Origin: Thiothrix sp. UBA5583
GTDB lineage: Bacteria > Pseudomonadota > Gammaproteobacteria > Thiotrichales > Thiotrichaceae
DNA: 35,476 nucleotides
Assembly (NCBI GenBank): GCA_002425225.1
Contig: DILV01000012.1
Coordinates: forward strand, 1-35,476
Direction of reading: 5' to 3'
The translations under genes and the position numbers were made by a program. This document shows positions 15,772 through 25,798 of the stretch, piece by piece (position 1 is the stretch's first letter; each line of letters starts with the position of its first letter). A model generated the notes under the pieces. The model ran no database searches and was not told the DNA's origin. It saw only the letters and a program-made list of their open reading frames with translations.

Positions 15772-18195
15772 TTAATGTGGTCTTGCAGGAGTAACATCCT
15801 CCTCTTCCACCACAGGTGCAGGTACTACTTGTGGGCTTCCCCCATCCTCATCATCCACATCTTCATCATCAGCCAATGGCAAGGGACTACGCTCCAATGC
15901 CAGGGATAATACTTCATCAATCCACTTGACAGGGTGAATTTCGAGACCTTTCTTGACGTTCTCAGGAACTTCCGCCAGATCTTTTTCGTTTTCACGCGGA
16001 ATCAATACCAGCTTGATGCCACCACGGTGTGCCGCCAACAGCTTTTCCTTCAATCCACCGATCGGCAACACTTCACCACGCAAGGTAATTTCCCCTGTCA
16101 TCGCCACGTCGGCACGTACCGGAATGCGGGTCATGGCGGAAACCATTGCTGTCACCATACCGATACCTGCACTGGGGCCATCCTTGGGCGTCGCACCTTC
16201 AGGTACGTGGATATGCACATTGTGCTTGCGCAGGAACTTGCGGGTAATCCCCAACTGGCGGGCGCGACTTTTCACCACAGTTTCAGCCGCATGGATGGAT
16301 TCTTTCATCACCTCACCCAGACGTCCGGTACTCTTGATCATGCCATTACCCGGCAACAAGGCACTTTCAATGGTTAACAGATCACCACCGACGGATGTCC
16401 ATGCCAGCCCGGTCACTTGCCCGACTTGATTGGACTTGTCGGCACGACCATAGTCGAAACGCTTTACCCCCAGATACTTTTCGATATTACGCGGTGTAAT
16501 GGAGGTTTTCTTGCGATCGTTGAGCAAATGATCCTTGACGGCTTTGCGGCACAGTTTGGAAATCTCCCGATCCAGATTACGCACCCCGGCCTCGCGGGTG
16601 TAATGACGGATAATTTCCAGCACCGCAGAATCACTGATTGCCAACTCGCCTTTCTTCAAACCATTGCTTTTGAGCTGTTTGGGGATCAGGTAGTTTTTGG
16701 CAATACTGAGTTTTTCATCTTCGGTATAGCCCGGAATGCGGATAACCTCCATACGATCCAGCAGCGGCCCTGGAATACGCATACTGTTGGAAGTTGCCAC
16801 GAACATCACGTCCGACAGGTCGAAATCCACTTCCAAATAATGGTCGGCGAAAGTGTGGTTTTGCTCGGGATCCAGCACTTCCAGCAAGGCAGACGACGGA
16901 TCGCCCCGGAAGTCGGTCGACATCTTGTCGATTTCATCCAGCAGGAACAATGGATTGCGAGTACCTACCTTGCTCAGGTTCTGGATGATTTTACCCGGCA
17001 ATGAACCAATGTAAGTACGGCGATGCCCACGGATTTCCGCTTCGTCACGCACGCCACCTAGGGCCATGCGGGTAAACTTGCGCCCGGTGGCACGGGCGAT
17101 GGATTGCCCCAAGGACGTTTTACCCACGCCCGGCGGTCCAACCAGACAGAGGATCGGGCCTTTGAGCTTTTTGACCCGTTGCTGAACCGCCAGAAACTCC
17201 AGAATACGTTCCTTGACTTCATCCAGACCGTAGTGGTCTTCATTCAGCACTTTCTCGGCTGCTGCCAGATTGTTGTTGACCTTGGACTTTTTCTTCCAAG
17301 GCAAACCAGCCAGCCAGTCAATGTAGTTGCGCACCACGGTGGCTTCTGCTGACATGGGCGACATCATTTTCAGCTTTTTCAGCTCGGTCTCAGCTTTTTC
17401 CCTGGCCTCTTTCGACATACCGGCAGCGTCGACCTTGCGGGCAAGCTCTTCCATTTCATTGGGTGCGGCATCATCCATTTCACCCAGTTCTTTCTGAATG
17501 GCCTTGATCTGTTCGTTGAGGTAATACTCGCGTTGGCTGCGTTCCATTTGTTGCTTGACGCGCCCACGGATTTTCTTTTCTACCTGCAACAGGTCAATTT
17601 CACCTTCCACCAATTCCATCAGGTACTGGATACGCTCTTCCACATCCAACATTTCCAGCACGCGCTGCTTTTCGGCAATCTTCAAGCCAAGATGGGCAGC
17701 GATGGTATCTGCCAAACGCACAGGATCGTCAATACTGGCAAGGGAAGAGAGGATTTCTGGCGGTACTTTCTTATTCAGTTTGACGTACTGCTCGAACAAA
17801 CCAACCAGTGAACGGCTCAGTACATCCACCTTGCGTTCATCACCGGGGATGGATGCCCGGACTTCCACGCGGGCTGCCGAAAAATCGCCGTCATTGTCGA
17901 TGGCAATGATTTCTGCACGCTCCAGCCCTTCAACCAATACTTTCAGAGTTCCATCTGGCAATTTCAGTAATTGTAGAATGGTTGCCAGTGTGCCAACCGT
18001 ATGCACGTCTTCCAAATCGGGCGCATCGACTTCAGCACTTTTTTGTGCAACCAGCAGAATTTGCTTGTCGTTATCCATCGCCATATCGAGTGCGTGTATG
18101 GACTTGTTCCGCCCAACAAACAGGGGAATTACCATATGTGGATATACCACGACATCACGTAACGGTAATACAGGGACAATAATAGTCTTAGCCAT
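15772..18195 (-). CDS. lon: ATP-dependent Lon protease
   Basis: Encodes 807 aa. Homohexameric cytoplasmic protease that degrades misfolded and regulatory proteins. The start is [21 protein letters not shown] at 18195, with a GAGAG-type ribosome binding site; the in-frame Met upstream is not used. Visible domains are the N-terminal substrate-binding LAN domain (about 1-205), a coiled helical region, the AAA+ module with Walker [10 protein letters not shown] (about 355) and Walker [12 protein letters not shown], and the C-terminal protease domain. The catalytic Ser is in [11 protein letters not shown] (near 677) and the Lys in [14 protein letters not shown] (near 720). An acidic tail ([11 protein letters not shown]) extends the C-terminus beyond the E. 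coli form (784 aa). Confidence 0.97.
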   Translation of the reverse strand: MAKTIIVPVLPLRDVVVYPHMVIPLFVGRNKSIHALDMAMDNDKQILLVAQKSAEVDAPDLEDVHTVGTLATILQLLKLPDGTLKVLVEGLERAEIIAIDNDGDFSAARVEVRASIPGDERKVDVLSRSLVGLFEQYVKLNKKVPPEILSSLASIDDPVRLADTIAAHLGLKIAEKQRVLEMLDVEERIQYLMELVEGEIDLLQVEKKIRGRVKQQMERSQREYYLNEQIKAIQKELGEMDDAAPNEMEELARKVDAAGMSKEAREKAETELKKLKMMSPMSAEATVVRNYIDWLAGLPWKKKSKVNNNLAAAEKVLNEDHYGLDEVKERILEFLAVQQRVKKLKGPILCLVGPPGVGKTSLGQSIARATGRKFTRMALGGVRDEAEIRGHRRTYIGSLPGKIIQNLSKVGTRNPLFLLDEIDKMSTDFRGDPSSALLEVLDPEQNHTFADHYLEVDFDLSDVMFVATSNSMRIPGPLLDRMEVIRIPGYTEDEKLSIAKNYLIPKQLKSNGLKKGELAISDSAVLEIIRHYTREAGVRNLDREISKLCRKAVKDHLLNDRKKTSITPRNIEKYLGVKRFDYGRADKSNQVGQVTGLAWTSVGGDLLTIESALLPGNGMIKSTGRLGEVMKESIHAAETVVKSRARQLGITRKFLRKHNVHIHVPEGATPKDGPSAGIGMVTAMVSAMTRIPVRADVAMTGEITLRGEVLPIGGLKEKLLAAHRGGIKLVLIPRENEKDLAEVPENVKKGLEIHPVKWIDEVLSLALERSPLPLADDEDVDDEDGGSPQVVPAPVVEEEDVTPARPH

Positions 18196-18223
18196 AACCA
18201 ATACTCTCTGTGGCATTAGAAGA

Positions 18224-18250
18224 TGTACCCTGCCTCGTTGACAGGGTACA
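18224..18250 (-). terminator. hairpin between clpX and lon
   Basis: Inverted repeat TGTACCCTG (18224-18232) / CAGGGTACA (18242-18250), 9-bp stem and 9-nt loop, followed on the minus strand by TCTTCT rather than a T-run. It may be a weak terminator or attenuator that partly separates clpX and lon expression. Confidence 0.4.
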
Positions 18251-18261
18251 CGGGAAATGTG

Positions 18262-19539
18262 TCACTCGCCTGCTGCTGCCTGCTGTTCGACATTTTCGTA
18301 GATGAGATATGGTGTGGATTCGCCATTGATGACGGCTTCATCCACCACTACTTTGCTGACATTTTGTAAGGAAGGCAGGTCGTACATGGTATCAAGCAGA
18401 ATCTTTTCCATGATGGAACGCAGACCGCGAGCACCGGTTTTGCGTTCCATCGCCTTGCGGGCTATGGCGTGCAGGGCATCTTCACGGAAAACCAGTTCTG
18501 AACCTTCCATTTCAAACAACTTGGCATATTGCTTGGTCAAGGCATTTTTCGGCTCGGTGAGGATTTGCATCAAGGCTTCTTCATCCAGCTCGTCCAAGGT
18601 CGCCACGACTGGCAAACGCCCGACAAACTCGGGAATCAGACCGTAACGCACCAGATCTTCTGCTTCGATGTCCTTGATGACTTCACCGAAACGACGGTTT
18701 TCATCCGGGGTTTTAACCTTGGCAGAAAAACCGATACTGCCCTTTTCGGTGCGGTTGCTGATTACTTTGTCCATCCCTGCGAATGCACCACCAACAATAA
18801 ACAGGATATGGCGGGTATCCACTTGCAAGAATTCCTGCTGCGGATGCTTACGCCCACCTTGTGGTGGCACCGAGGCAATTGTGCCTTCAACCAGTTTCAG
18901 CAATGCCTGTTGCACACCTTCACCCGATACATCACGGGTAATGGAAGGGTTGTCAGCCTTGCGGGAAATCTTGTCGATTTCGTCGATGTAAACAATACCG
19001 GTCTGGGCTTTTTCTACATCGTAATCGCATTTTTGCAGCAGTTTCTGGATGATGTTTTCCACATCCTCACCCACATAACCGGCTTCGGTCAAAGTGGTGG
19101 CATCCGCAATGGTAAACGGTACATTCAGCAACCGTGCCAGTGTTTCCGCCAGCAAGGTCTTGCCGCTACCGGTCGGCCCGATCAGCAAAATATTGCTTTT
19201 CGCCAGTTCGACCTCATCCTTGCCGCCCTTTTTGTACAGGCGCTTGTAATGGTTGTAGACAGCGACAGAAAGGACTTTTTTCGCTAGTTCCTGACCGATG
19301 ACGTAATCGTCCAGCTTGGCCTTGAGTTCGCGGGGAGTAGGCAGAGCCGCAGAATCATCCGTACCCTGCGTTGCGTGCATTTCTTCCTGAATAATGTCGT
19401 TGCAGAGATCGACGCACTCATCGCAGATGAATACCGAAGGCCCGGCGATCAGTTTGCGCACTTCATGCTGGCTTTTCCCGCAAAAGGAACAGTACAACAA
19501 TTTGCCGCTATCGTGGTCGCCTCTTCTATCTTTGCTCAT
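18262..19539 (-). CDS. clpX: ClpXP ATP-dependent unfoldase subunit ClpX
   Basis: Encodes 425 aa, the usual size. Unfolds substrates and feeds them to ClpP. The N-terminal zinc-binding domain has four Cys (CSFCGKS ... [10 protein letters not shown]). The AAA+ domain shows Walker A GPTGSGKT (about 120-127), Walker [11 protein letters not shown] and the sensor region. The ClpP-docking loop region lies near residue 270, where SIGFSAKV contains the IGF tripeptide. The start is the ATG at 19539 with AGAGG upstream; the further upstream Met is not used. It lies after a terminator that closes clpP, so clpX probably has its own promoter. Confidence 0.97.
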   Translation of the reverse strand: MSKDRRGDHDSGKLLYCSFCGKSQHEVRKLIAGPSVFICDECVDLCNDIIQEEMHATQGTDDSAALPTPRELKAKLDDYVIGQELAKKVLSVAVYNHYKRLYKKGGKDEVELAKSNILLIGPTGSGKTLLAETLARLLNVPFTIADATTLTEAGYVGEDVENIIQKLLQKCDYDVEKAQTGIVYIDEIDKISRKADNPSITRDVSGEGVQQALLKLVEGTIASVPPQGGRKHPQQEFLQVDTRHILFIVGGAFAGMDKVISNRTEKGSIGFSAKVKTPDENRRFGEVIKDIEAEDLVRYGLIPEFVGRLPVVATLDELDEEALMQILTEPKNALTKQYAKLFEMEGSELVFREDALHAIARKAMERKTGARGLRSIMEKILLDTMYDLPSLQNVSKVVVDEAVINGESTPYLIYENVEQQAAAGE

Positions 19540-19720
19540 CAGAACCTCTATCCTGTGCCCGCTTTCAGGCACTTTACTATTATGACCAAGGGACTATGTG
19601 GTGTCCGCATCAATGTTTTCAAGTGTTATTATTGTGATTAATCCGCGTTGTGACAAGAACACCACGCTTTTAAGGTGTATTTTACGCTGTTTTTCCTGAA
19701 AAATACCTGTCCAGAGACAA

Positions 19721-19746
19721 AAACAGCCTGACAATGCAGGCTGTTT
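19721..19746 (-). terminator. rho-independent terminator after clpP
   Basis: Stem AAACAGCCTG (19721-19730) / CAGGCTGTTT (19737-19746) with a 6-nt loop, and TTTTTG following on the minus strand. It lies about 35 bp past the clpP stop and separates clpP from clpX. Confidence 0.85.
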
Positions 19747-19779
19747 TCGGACAAAAGGCTTAAGCAACGCCTAAAACCT

Positions 19780-20394
19780 TCATGAACGGGTGTACAACAC
19801 CTCGTCAATCAGGCCATATTCCTGCGCTGTGACAGCATCCATGAAGTTGTCACGATCAGTGTCCTGCTCAATACGATCCAGTGGCTGACCGGTATGCTTC
19901 GCCAACACACCATTCAACTCGGCACGCATCTTGAGGATTTCACGCGCATGGATTTCGATGTCGGAAGCCTGTCCACGGAATCCCCCCAAAGGCTGGTGGA
20001 TCATGACACGCGAATGTGGCAAGGCAAAACGCTTGCCTTTGGCTCCACCCGCCAACAACACAGCCCCCATGCTGGCTGCCTGCCCAATGCACAGGGTACT
20101 GACATCCGGCTTGATGAACTGCATGGTGTCATAAATCGCCATCCCTGAAGTAATAACACCACCCGGTGAATTGATATACAGGTGGATGTCCTTTTCCGGG
20201 TTTTCAGATTCGAGGAAAAGCAACTGTGCCACGATCAGGTTGGCCATGTAGTCTTCGACTTCACCCACACAGAAAATGACACGTTCACGCAACAAACGCG
20301 AATAGATGTCAAACGCACGCTCACCACGCGAAGATTGCTCAATGACCATCGGTACACCGACTGCACGCGGTTCGATCGGGTTTTTTCCAAACAT
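19780..20394 (-). CDS. clpP: ATP-dependent Clp protease proteolytic subunit
   Basis: Encodes 204 aa. Serine protease forming the tetradecameric chamber of ClpXP/ClpAP. Catalytic triad: Ser108 in GQAASMGA, His133 in [10 protein letters not shown], and Asp181 in the DTDRDNFMD segment. The short N-terminus ([20 protein letters not shown]) should be processed. The ribosome binding site AAGGTAGG lies just before the ATG. It is 26 bp downstream of tig, so the two are likely cotranscribed. Confidence 0.97.
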   Translation of the reverse strand: MFGKNPIEPRAVGVPMVIEQSSRGERAFDIYSRLLRERVIFCVGEVEDYMANLIVAQLLFLESENPEKDIHLYINSPGGVITSGMAIYDTMQFIKPDVSTLCIGQAASMGAVLLAGGAKGKRFALPHSRVMIHQPLGGFRGQASDIEIHAREILKMRAELNGVLAKHTGQPLDRIEQDTDRDNFMDAVTAQEYGLIDEVLYTRS

Positions 20395-20420
20395 CGTTAC
20401 CTACCTTTTCATCAAGCAGA

Positions 20421-21725
20421 TCAAGCCTGTGCTTGCTGCTTACCGGGGTTCATTACGCTGTCAAAGCTGCGGTTCTCGTCGGTGACAGTGGCTTTGCCCA
20501 TGACCCACTCAACGATCATTTCTTCCATGACAGCCGCTTCAATGGTTTGCATCGCCTGACGATTGCCACGGTAGTAATCCATCAATGCCGCCGGTTCTTC
20601 ATACGTGGCAGCCAATGATTCCAGCATGGCATCAACCCGTGCCTGGTCACGTTTCAAGTCATGCTGGCGAATGATTTCGCCCACCAGCAAACCAAGTTTG
20701 ACGCGCCGTTCGGCTTGCGGTGCAAACAGTGCGTCCGGCATATTATCGGCAGAACTACCGGTATTTTGCGAAAACTCGTCACGAATGTAGCGGATTTCAT
20801 CGCTGATCAGCGCTTTCGGAATATCGAACACATGCAAATCAGACAAGCCATCCATCACCTGCTGCTTGAGCTGGGTCTTGATGGCATTACCCAATTCACG
20901 CGCCATGTTCTTTTTCACTTCAGCACGGAAATCTTCGACAGAGCCACTTTCCACCCCAAACTTGGTGATGAAATCAGCATCCACTTCCGGCAATACGGGG
21001 GCACGCACCTGTTTCATGCTCAGCTTGAACTGGGCAGTTTTACCCTTGAGGTCTTCTGCGTGATAGCCTTCAGGGAAAGCGACCTCAATTACCTTCTCTT
21101 CGCCCGCTTTCATGCCAACCAGACCTTCTTCAAAGTCTTTCAGCATCCGGCCCGCGCCCAGTTCCACAGAATAATCCTGTGCAGCACCGCCTTCAAACGC
21201 GACACCATCAATAGAACCATCGAAGTCGACCTTTACCATGTCACCGACTTCAGCCGCACGGTCAGTTTCCTGCCAGTCCTTGTTTTGCTTGCGGATAGTC
21301 TCGATCATGGCATCAAGATCAGCATCGCCGACTTCAGCAACAGGGCGAGTGATGCTCAGTGTTTCAACCCCTGCGATGGTAATGTCAGGGTAAACCTGGA
21401 AACTGGCAACAAACTCCAGATCTTTGCCCTCTTCCATGCTGGTCAGATCAATTTCAGGCAAACCGGCAACACGCAATTGCTCCTGGCTGGCAGCCTGCTG
21501 GAAAGTGGCTCCCAACAGCTTTTCCACGACTTCATAGCGTGTCGCTTCAGCATAACGCTTTTTAACCACATTGAAAGGGACTTTGCCGGGGCGGAAACCA
21601 TCAATACGGACACGTCCAGCCATGGATTTCAGACGTTTTTCGACTTCCTGGTCAACCTGGGCAGCAGGCAGCGCCACAGTCATTTTGCGATCGATGTTAC
21701 CAGTTGTCTCGACAGAAACTTGCAT
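20421..21725 (-). CDS. tig: trigger factor (ribosome-associated chaperone, prolyl isomerase)
   Basis: Encodes 434 aa. Binds the ribosome exit tunnel and assists nascent chains. The ribosome-binding N-domain contains GRVRIDGFRPGKVPFNVVKKRY (about 36-57), matching the G-F-R-x-G-K-x-P signature. A FKBP-type isomerase domain (about 150-240, GDMVKVDFDGSIDGVAFEGG ... GLVGMKAGEEKVIEVAFPEGY) and a helical C-terminal domain follow. The length fits E. coli Tig (432 aa). A GAGG ribosome binding site precedes the ATG at 21725. The gene comes after a tRNA cluster, an order known in Pseudomonas. Confidence 0.97.
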   Translation of the reverse strand: MQVSVETTGNIDRKMTVALPAAQVDQEVEKRLKSMAGRVRIDGFRPGKVPFNVVKKRYAEATRYEVVEKLLGATFQQAASQEQLRVAGLPEIDLTSMEEGKDLEFVASFQVYPDITIAGVETLSITRPVAEVGDADLDAMIETIRKQNKDWQETDRAAEVGDMVKVDFDGSIDGVAFEGGAAQDYSVELGAGRMLKDFEEGLVGMKAGEEKVIEVAFPEGYHAEDLKGKTAQFKLSMKQVRAPVLPEVDADFITKFGVESGSVEDFRAEVKKNMARELGNAIKTQLKQQVMDGLSDLHVFDIPKALISDEIRYIRDEFSQNTGSSADNMPDALFAPQAERRVKLGLLVGEIIRQHDLKRDQARVDAMLESLAATYEEPAALMDYYRGNRQAMQTIEAAVMEEMIVEWVMGKATVTDENRSFDSVMNPGKQQAQA

Positions 21726-21801
21726 GTAAAAAACCTCGTTTACGGGCCTGTCATCGTTTGGATGCAGGGCATTTCATCGTTAAATTCAAGGGGGATAAGG
21801 A

Positions 21802-21886
21802 TGGTGCGAAAAGAGAGACTCGAACTCTCACGCCTTGCGGCGCTGGAACCTAAATCCAGTGCGTCTACCAATTCCGCCATTTTCGC
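21802..21886 (-). tRNA. tRNA-Leu (TAG)
   Basis: 85 nt class II tRNA with encoded CCA. Acceptor GCGAAAA / TTTTCGC, discriminator A, anticodon stem CTGGA/TCCAG with loop TTTAGGT (anticodon TAG), and a variable arm. Confidence 0.96.
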
Positions 21887-21997
21887 ACGTATCTGTAAAC
21901 CGTGGATCCTGTTAGCAAGTAAGTGGCACAGAATCACGAAGGAGGCGATTATACACAGCAGTTGCGCTCTTGTATAACATTTGAAATAGGGAAAAAG

Positions 21998-22073
21998 TGG
22001 GGTGACTGATGGGACTCGAACCCACGACCACCGGAATCACAATCCAGTGCGCTACCAACTGCGCTACAGTCAC
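21998..22073 (-). tRNA. tRNA-His (GTG)
   Basis: 76 nt with encoded CCA. Acceptor GTGACTG / CAGTCAC, discriminator C and a genomic G at position -1 (22074), as expected for tRNA-His. Anticodon loop ATTGTGATT region with GTG. Confidence 0.97.
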
Positions 22074-22108
22074 CACTGAAAGCTGTACTGAGAACTGCGG
22101 GGCTAAAA

Positions 22109-22184
22109 TGGCGCGCCCGGCAGGGCTCGAACCTGCAACCTACGGCTTAGAAGGCCGTTGCTCTATCCGTTGAGCTACGGGCGC
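22109..22184 (-). tRNA. tRNA-Arg (TCT)
   Basis: 76 nt with encoded CCA. Acceptor GCGCCCG / CGGGCGC, discriminator G, anticodon loop CTTCTAA giving TCT, T-loop GGTTCGAGCC. Confidence 0.97.
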
Positions 22185-22202
22185 AGATTTTAAGAAAATG
22201 AA

Positions 22203-22279
22203 TGGTCGGAGTAGAGGGATTTGAACCCCCGACCACCTGTACCCAAAACAGGTGCGCTACCAGGCTGCGCTATACTCCG
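22203..22279 (-). tRNA. tRNA-Pro (TGG)
   Basis: 77 nt with encoded CCA. Acceptor CGGAGTA / TACTCCG, discriminator A, anticodon loop TTTGGGT giving TGG. It is the first gene of the tRNA-Pro-Arg-His-Leu cluster. Confidence 0.97.
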
Positions 22280-22324
22280 ACGTTGCAAGAGGTAGGATAG
22301 TTTGCTTCCATTCCTCAATCAAGA

Positions 22325-22359
22325 GCGCGAACTATACGGGGCTGGGCGGCTTGCGTCAA
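22325..22359 (-). promoter_or_regulatory. sigma-70 promoter of the tRNA-Pro-Arg-His-Leu operon
   Basis: On the minus strand, -35 TTGACG (22359-22354) and -10 TATAGT (22336-22331) have an exact 17-bp spacer. The bases right after the -10 are GC-rich (TCGCGC), the discriminator type linked to stringent control of stable RNA promoters. It lies about 50 bp upstream of the mature tRNA-Pro. Confidence 0.85.
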
Positions 22360-22379
22360 GCCCCGTATAGCAGTTTTTT
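22332..22379 (+). terminator. 12-bp inverted repeat with plus-strand T-run, overlapping the tRNA promoter
   Basis: CTATACGGGGCT (22332-22343) and AGCCCCGTATAG (22359-22370) are perfect complements around a 15-nt loop, followed on the plus strand by CAGTTTTTTG. No plus-strand gene ends here. It may stop antisense transcripts entering nrtD. On the minus strand the stem lies just past nrtD but lacks a T-run. Confidence 0.55.
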
Positions 22380-22381
22380 GC

Positions 22382-23290
22382 TTAGGCCGCCTTGGCTGAC
22401 AGCGTTTTCAGTTCAACCACATTACCCCTTGCGGGTTCGCTTTCCTCATCGGTCTTGGAGGCATTTACCCTGGCCTTGGGAGTAGCAGCCTCTTTGCGTC
22501 CGTGACGCTCATACAGGAAACTCAGCACCGCATGACGGCAACGGATGTATTCTGGCATTTCCGCCATTTCCACCCGGTTGCGCGGGCGTGGCAGATTGAC
22601 TTGCAGAATCTCGCCGACAGTCGCTGCCGGGCCATTAGACATCATCACAATACGGTCAGACAGCAACACTGCCTCATCCACATCGTGCGTGATCATGATC
22701 ACGGTATTGCCGAGGGTGGCCTGGATTTCCATCATGGAATCCTGCAAGTGGGCGCGGGTCAGGGCATCCAATGCGCCAAACGGCTCATCCAGCAACAACA
22801 CCTGCGGTTCCATCGCCAGGGCGCGGGCAATGCCGACACGCTGTTTCATGCCGCCGGAAATTTCATCCGGGCGTTTGTGCATGGCGTGATCCATATGCAC
22901 CAGTGTCAGGTTGTGTTCGATCCATTCCTTCATTTCGGCTTTGGTCTTTCTGCCCTTGAACACCTGCTTCACTGCCAGTTCGACGTTTTCATAGGCGGTC
23001 AACCATGGCAGCAGGGAATGGTTCTGGAACACCACTGCGCGTTCTGGCCCCGGCTCGTTCACTTCACGCCCGTCGAGGATGACGCCGCCTTCGGTGGCCT
23101 GATACAGCCCCGCAACGATATTCAGTACAGTCGATTTGCCGCAGCCGGAATGACCGATGATGGAAACGAATTCCCCTTTTTCGATACGCAGGTTCACTTT
23201 GTCCAGCGCACGGTACGGCCCTTTTGGGGTTGGAAAGTCGATGGATACTTGCGAAATCAGCAGGTGATCCGGGTGATTCTTGTTGGTCAT
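22382..23290 (-). CDS. nrtD: nitrate ABC transporter ATP-binding protein
   Basis: Encodes 302 aa. ATPase of the nitrate/nitrite importer. Walker A GHSGCGKST (about 46-54), Q-loop FQNHSLLPWLT, signature ISGGMKQR (about 145-152), Walker B LLLDEPFGALD and H-loop TVIMITHDVDEA are all present. The sequence is of the NrtD/SsuB/TauB branch, and the MPEYIRCRHAVLSFLYERH segment is typical of nitrate transporters. A Lys/Glu-rich tail of about 40 residues extends beyond it. Its job is set by the adjacent permease and Tat-exported nitrate-binding protein. It is the last gene of the nrt unit, 21 bp after the permease. Confidence 0.92.
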   Translation of the reverse strand: MTNKNHPDHLLISQVSIDFPTPKGPYRALDKVNLRIEKGEFVSIIGHSGCGKSTVLNIVAGLYQATEGGVILDGREVNEPGPERAVVFQNHSLLPWLTAYENVELAVKQVFKGRKTKAEMKEWIEHNLTLVHMDHAMHKRPDEISGGMKQRVGIARALAMEPQVLLLDEPFGALDALTRAHLQDSMMEIQATLGNTVIMITHDVDEAVLLSDRIVMMSNGPAATVGEILQVNLPRPRNRVEMAEMPEYIRCRHAVLSFLYERHGRKEAATPKARVNASKTDEESEPARGNVVELKTLSAKAA

Positions 23291-23311
23291 GTCTGTTCTC
23301 CTTGTAGCTGA

Positions 23312-24244
23312 TTAACGCAGAGCCATGCTCTTGTCCCAGGAAAAATGCCGTTGCAGGAACAACATGCCGCGATCCAGCGCAAAGCCGATCAGGCCGATGA
23401 CGATCACTGCCACCATGATGCGCCCTAGCGAATTGGAACTGCCATTCTGGAATTCATCCCAGACGAACTTGCCCAGCCCAGGGTTCTGCGCCAGCATTTC
23501 CGCCGCAATCAGCACCATCCACGCAATCCCCAGTGACAAACGCAAGCCGGTGAAGATCATCGGAATGGCGGAAGGCAGCACGATCTTGCGCACATGCGTC
23601 CACCAGCTCAGGCGCAGCACCTTGCTGACGTTCTGCAAATCCTTGCTGATATTGGCCACACCCACCGTGGTATTGATGATGGTCGGCCACAAACAGCACA
23701 GCAGCACAGTCAGCGCCGAGTTGACGAACGATTTGTCGAAGGTTGGGTCATCCGACACATACACAGCGCTCACGATCATGGTCACGATTGGCAGCCACGC
23801 TAGCGGCGAAACAGGTTTGAACAACTGGATCAGCGGGTTGATGGCGGAATACACCGTCTGGCTCAGCCCCGCCACGATACCCAGCGGGATGGCGATGAAA
23901 CCTGCCAGCACAAAGCCGGTCATGACGGTGACGATGCTCGTCCAGATTTGGTCAAAGAAGGTAGCCTTACCTGTGTATTTACGCATTTCGGTTTCAGCAG
24001 CCGGGTCTTCGGCTTTAGCCTTGGCGTTGCGTTCTTCCTGGCGTTGGTAGAATTCCACCTCTTTCTGGCGGGCAGCCTGATGCTCATCAATCAGGCCGGT
24101 GAATTGCTCGAACACCTGCACTGGCCCTGGTACTGCGCCAAGTGAGGTCACGATTTTGGGTGCGCCAACCTGCCAGATCGCCAGAAACAGCAGGATACCG
24201 AGGAATGGCGCTGCGAAGGTCTGGAATAATTGCTTGGTGTTCAT
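23312..24244 (-). CDS. nrtB: nitrate ABC transporter permease
   Basis: Encodes 310 aa from the ATG at 24244 (GGAG about 8 bases upstream). BPD_transp_1-type permease: TM1 near residues 12-32 (APFLGILLFLAIWQVG), then about 70 charged residues (RQKEVEFYQRQEERNAKAKAED, possibly coiled coil) before the core membrane domain. The EAA-like loop reads LQNVSKVLRLSWWTHVRKIVLPSAIPMIFTGLR (about 210-245), the contact site for the ATPase. The first Met upstream in frame lies inside repeat copy B and is not used. It forms the channel with NrtA and NrtD. Confidence 0.92.
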   Translation of the reverse strand: MNTKQLFQTFAAPFLGILLFLAIWQVGAPKIVTSLGAVPGPVQVFEQFTGLIDEHQAARQKEVEFYQRQEERNAKAKAEDPAAETEMRKYTGKATFFDQIWTSIVTVMTGFVLAGFIAIPLGIVAGLSQTVYSAINPLIQLFKPVSPLAWLPIVTMIVSAVYVSDDPTFDKSFVNSALTVLLCCLWPTIINTTVGVANISKDLQNVSKVLRLSWWTHVRKIVLPSAIPMIFTGLRLSLGIAWMVLIAAEMLAQNPGLGKFVWDEFQNGSSNSLGRIMVAVIVIGLIGFALDRGMLFLQRHFSWDKSMALR

Positions 24245-24258
24245 GGGAAACTCCGTTT

Positions 24259-24367
24259 TACCCCTCACCCCAACCCCTCTCCCTCAAGGGGAGAGGGGCT
24301 AAGATGGGAGGCAGTAATTCTCTTGTTCCCCTCTCCCCTTGAGGGAGAGGGGGCTAGGGGTGAGGGG
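24259..24367. repeat. dispersed palindromic repeat, copy B (nrtA-nrtB gap)
   Basis: About 109 bp starting TACCCCTCACCCC and ending GGGGTGAGGGG, with inverted arms CCCTCAAGGGGAGAGGGGCTAA and CTCCCCTTGAGGGAGAGGGGG. It fills nearly the whole gap between the nrtA stop (24372) and the nrtB start (24244), so nrt mRNA should carry a very stable hairpin directly after nrtA. That could protect the upstream message or reduce read-through into nrtB. Confidence 0.88.
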
Positions 24368-24371
24368 TTCT

Positions 24372-25775
24372 TTACACCTTCTCGTCTTTCTTCAGCCCGA
24401 TCTTGAACTGCTCGATGTACTCGTTCGGCTTTTTGCCGTCGTAAGTTGTGCCATCGATGAAGTCGCTGGTGGCAGGCTTGTAACCACTTTCTGCTGCGAA
24501 GTCAGGGAAATCTTCCTTCTTCAGCTTGCCTTCGGTAATCAGGGCTTCGGCTGCCACTTTGTAGATGTCAGGGCGGTAAACTTTTTTCGCGGTTTCATCG
24601 AACCACTTGTCATCCTTGGCTTCGCCAATCTGACCCCAGCGGCGCATTTGCGTCAGATACCAGACTGCATCGGAGTAGTACGGGTAAGTGGCGTTGTAAC
24701 GGAAGAATACATTGAAGTCCGGCACATCGCGCTTGTCGCCTTTTTCGTACTCGTAAGTGCCGATCATGGAATTTTCCAGCACCGCTTTATCCGCACCGAC
24801 GTATTCCGGCTTGGAGAGGATTTCTACCGCTTCCTTACGGTTGGCGTTGTTGTTTTCATCCAGCCAGTAAGCAGCACGGATCAGGGCTTTTACCAGACGC
24901 GCCGTGGTGTTCGGGTTCTTTTCAGCAAACTCCTTGGTGATGCCAAACACTTTTTCCGGGTTGTTTTTCCAGATTTCGTAGTCGGTAATGACCGGCACGC
25001 CGATACCCTTGGCGACGGCTTGCTGGTTCCACGGTTCGCCGACGCAATAGCCGTCAATCGTACCTGCTTCCATCGTCGCGGGCATTTGCGGTGGCGGGGT
25101 GACGGAAATCATCACGTCTGCACCGATCTGGCCTTTGATGTCATCTTTGGCAGGTGCGTAAGTACCAGGATTGATGCCGCCCGCTGCCAGCCAGTAGCGC
25201 AGTTCATAGTTGTGGGTGGAAACCGGGAACACCATGCCGAGATTGAACGGCTTGCCATCCTTCTTGTATTCCTCAATGACCGGCTTGAGGGCTTCAGCCT
25301 TGATCGGGTGGACGGGTTTGCCGTCTTTCATTTCCACGTGGGGTTTCATCTTTTCCCACACCGCGTTGGAAACGGTAATCCCATTGCCGTTCAAATCCAT
25401 CGAAAACGGGGTAATGACATCGGCTTTGGTACCGAAACCCACCGTGGCTGCCAGTGGCTGCCCTGCCAGCATGTGTGCGCCATCCAGTTGCCCGTCGATG
25501 ACGCCATCCAGCAGCACTTTCCAGTTGGCTTGCGCTTCCAGCTTGACAAACAAGCCTTCGTCTTCAAAGAAACCTTTTTCATAGGCAATCGCCAGCGGAG
25601 CCATGTCAGTCAGCTTGATGAAACCGAACTTGAGGTCGGTCTTTTCCGGCTTACCGATGTCTGCCTGCACCAGTGTGCTGGTGAACATGCCAGCACCCAG
25701 CCCTATGCTCAGTGCCAATGCCAACGTCGCTTTCCTGAGGAAAGTCCGGCGGTTTGTTGATTGTGTGTTGCTCAT
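24372..25775 (-). CDS. nrtA: nitrate-binding periplasmic protein, Tat-exported
   Basis: Encodes 467 aa from the ATG at 25775. The N-terminus [22 protein letters not shown] is a twin-arginine signal with cleavage near VQA-D (about residue 38). The rest is a CmpA/NrtA-type solute-binding protein: [48 protein letters not shown], and [41 protein letters not shown] are hallmarks of nitrate/bicarbonate binding proteins. It binds nitrate and nitrite for NrtBD. A ribosome binding site AAGG lies upstream. Transcription is preceded by a sigma-54 promoter and an attenuator leader (listed separately). The paralogue nasS lies just upstream. Confidence 0.94.
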   Translation of the reverse strand: MSNTQSTNRRTFLRKATLALALSIGLGAGMFTSTLVQADIGKPEKTDLKFGFIKLTDMAPLAIAYEKGFFEDEGLFVKLEAQANWKVLLDGVIDGQLDGAHMLAGQPLAATVGFGTKADVITPFSMDLNGNGITVSNAVWEKMKPHVEMKDGKPVHPIKAEALKPVIEEYKKDGKPFNLGMVFPVSTHNYELRYWLAAGGINPGTYAPAKDDIKGQIGADVMISVTPPPQMPATMEAGTIDGYCVGEPWNQQAVAKGIGVPVITDYEIWKNNPEKVFGITKEFAEKNPNTTARLVKALIRAAYWLDENNNANRKEAVEILSKPEYVGADKAVLENSMIGTYEYEKGDKRDVPDFNVFFRYNATYPYYSDAVWYLTQMRRWGQIGEAKDDKWFDETAKKVYRPDIYKVAAEALITEGKLKKEDFPDFAAESGYKPATSDFIDGTTYDGKKPNEYIEQFKIGLKKDEKV

Positions 25776-25798
25776 CGTCAAAACCTTTTTTCGTAGCC

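Noticed and set aside
21726-21801. Heat-shock (sigma-32) promoter before tig (CTTGAA ... CCC)
   Set aside because: The -35-like CTTGAA is present but the downstream element does not match CCCCAT at an acceptable spacing.
20661-21977. 438-codon plus-strand open frame opposite tig
   Set aside because: Antisense shadow of trigger factor that also runs through the tRNA-Leu gene; no family motif.
24339-25760. 473-codon open frame on the plus strand opposite nrtA
   Set aside because: It starts inside repeat copy B, has no ribosome binding site or recognisable domain, and mirrors the third-position bias of the clearly real nrtA on the other strand.
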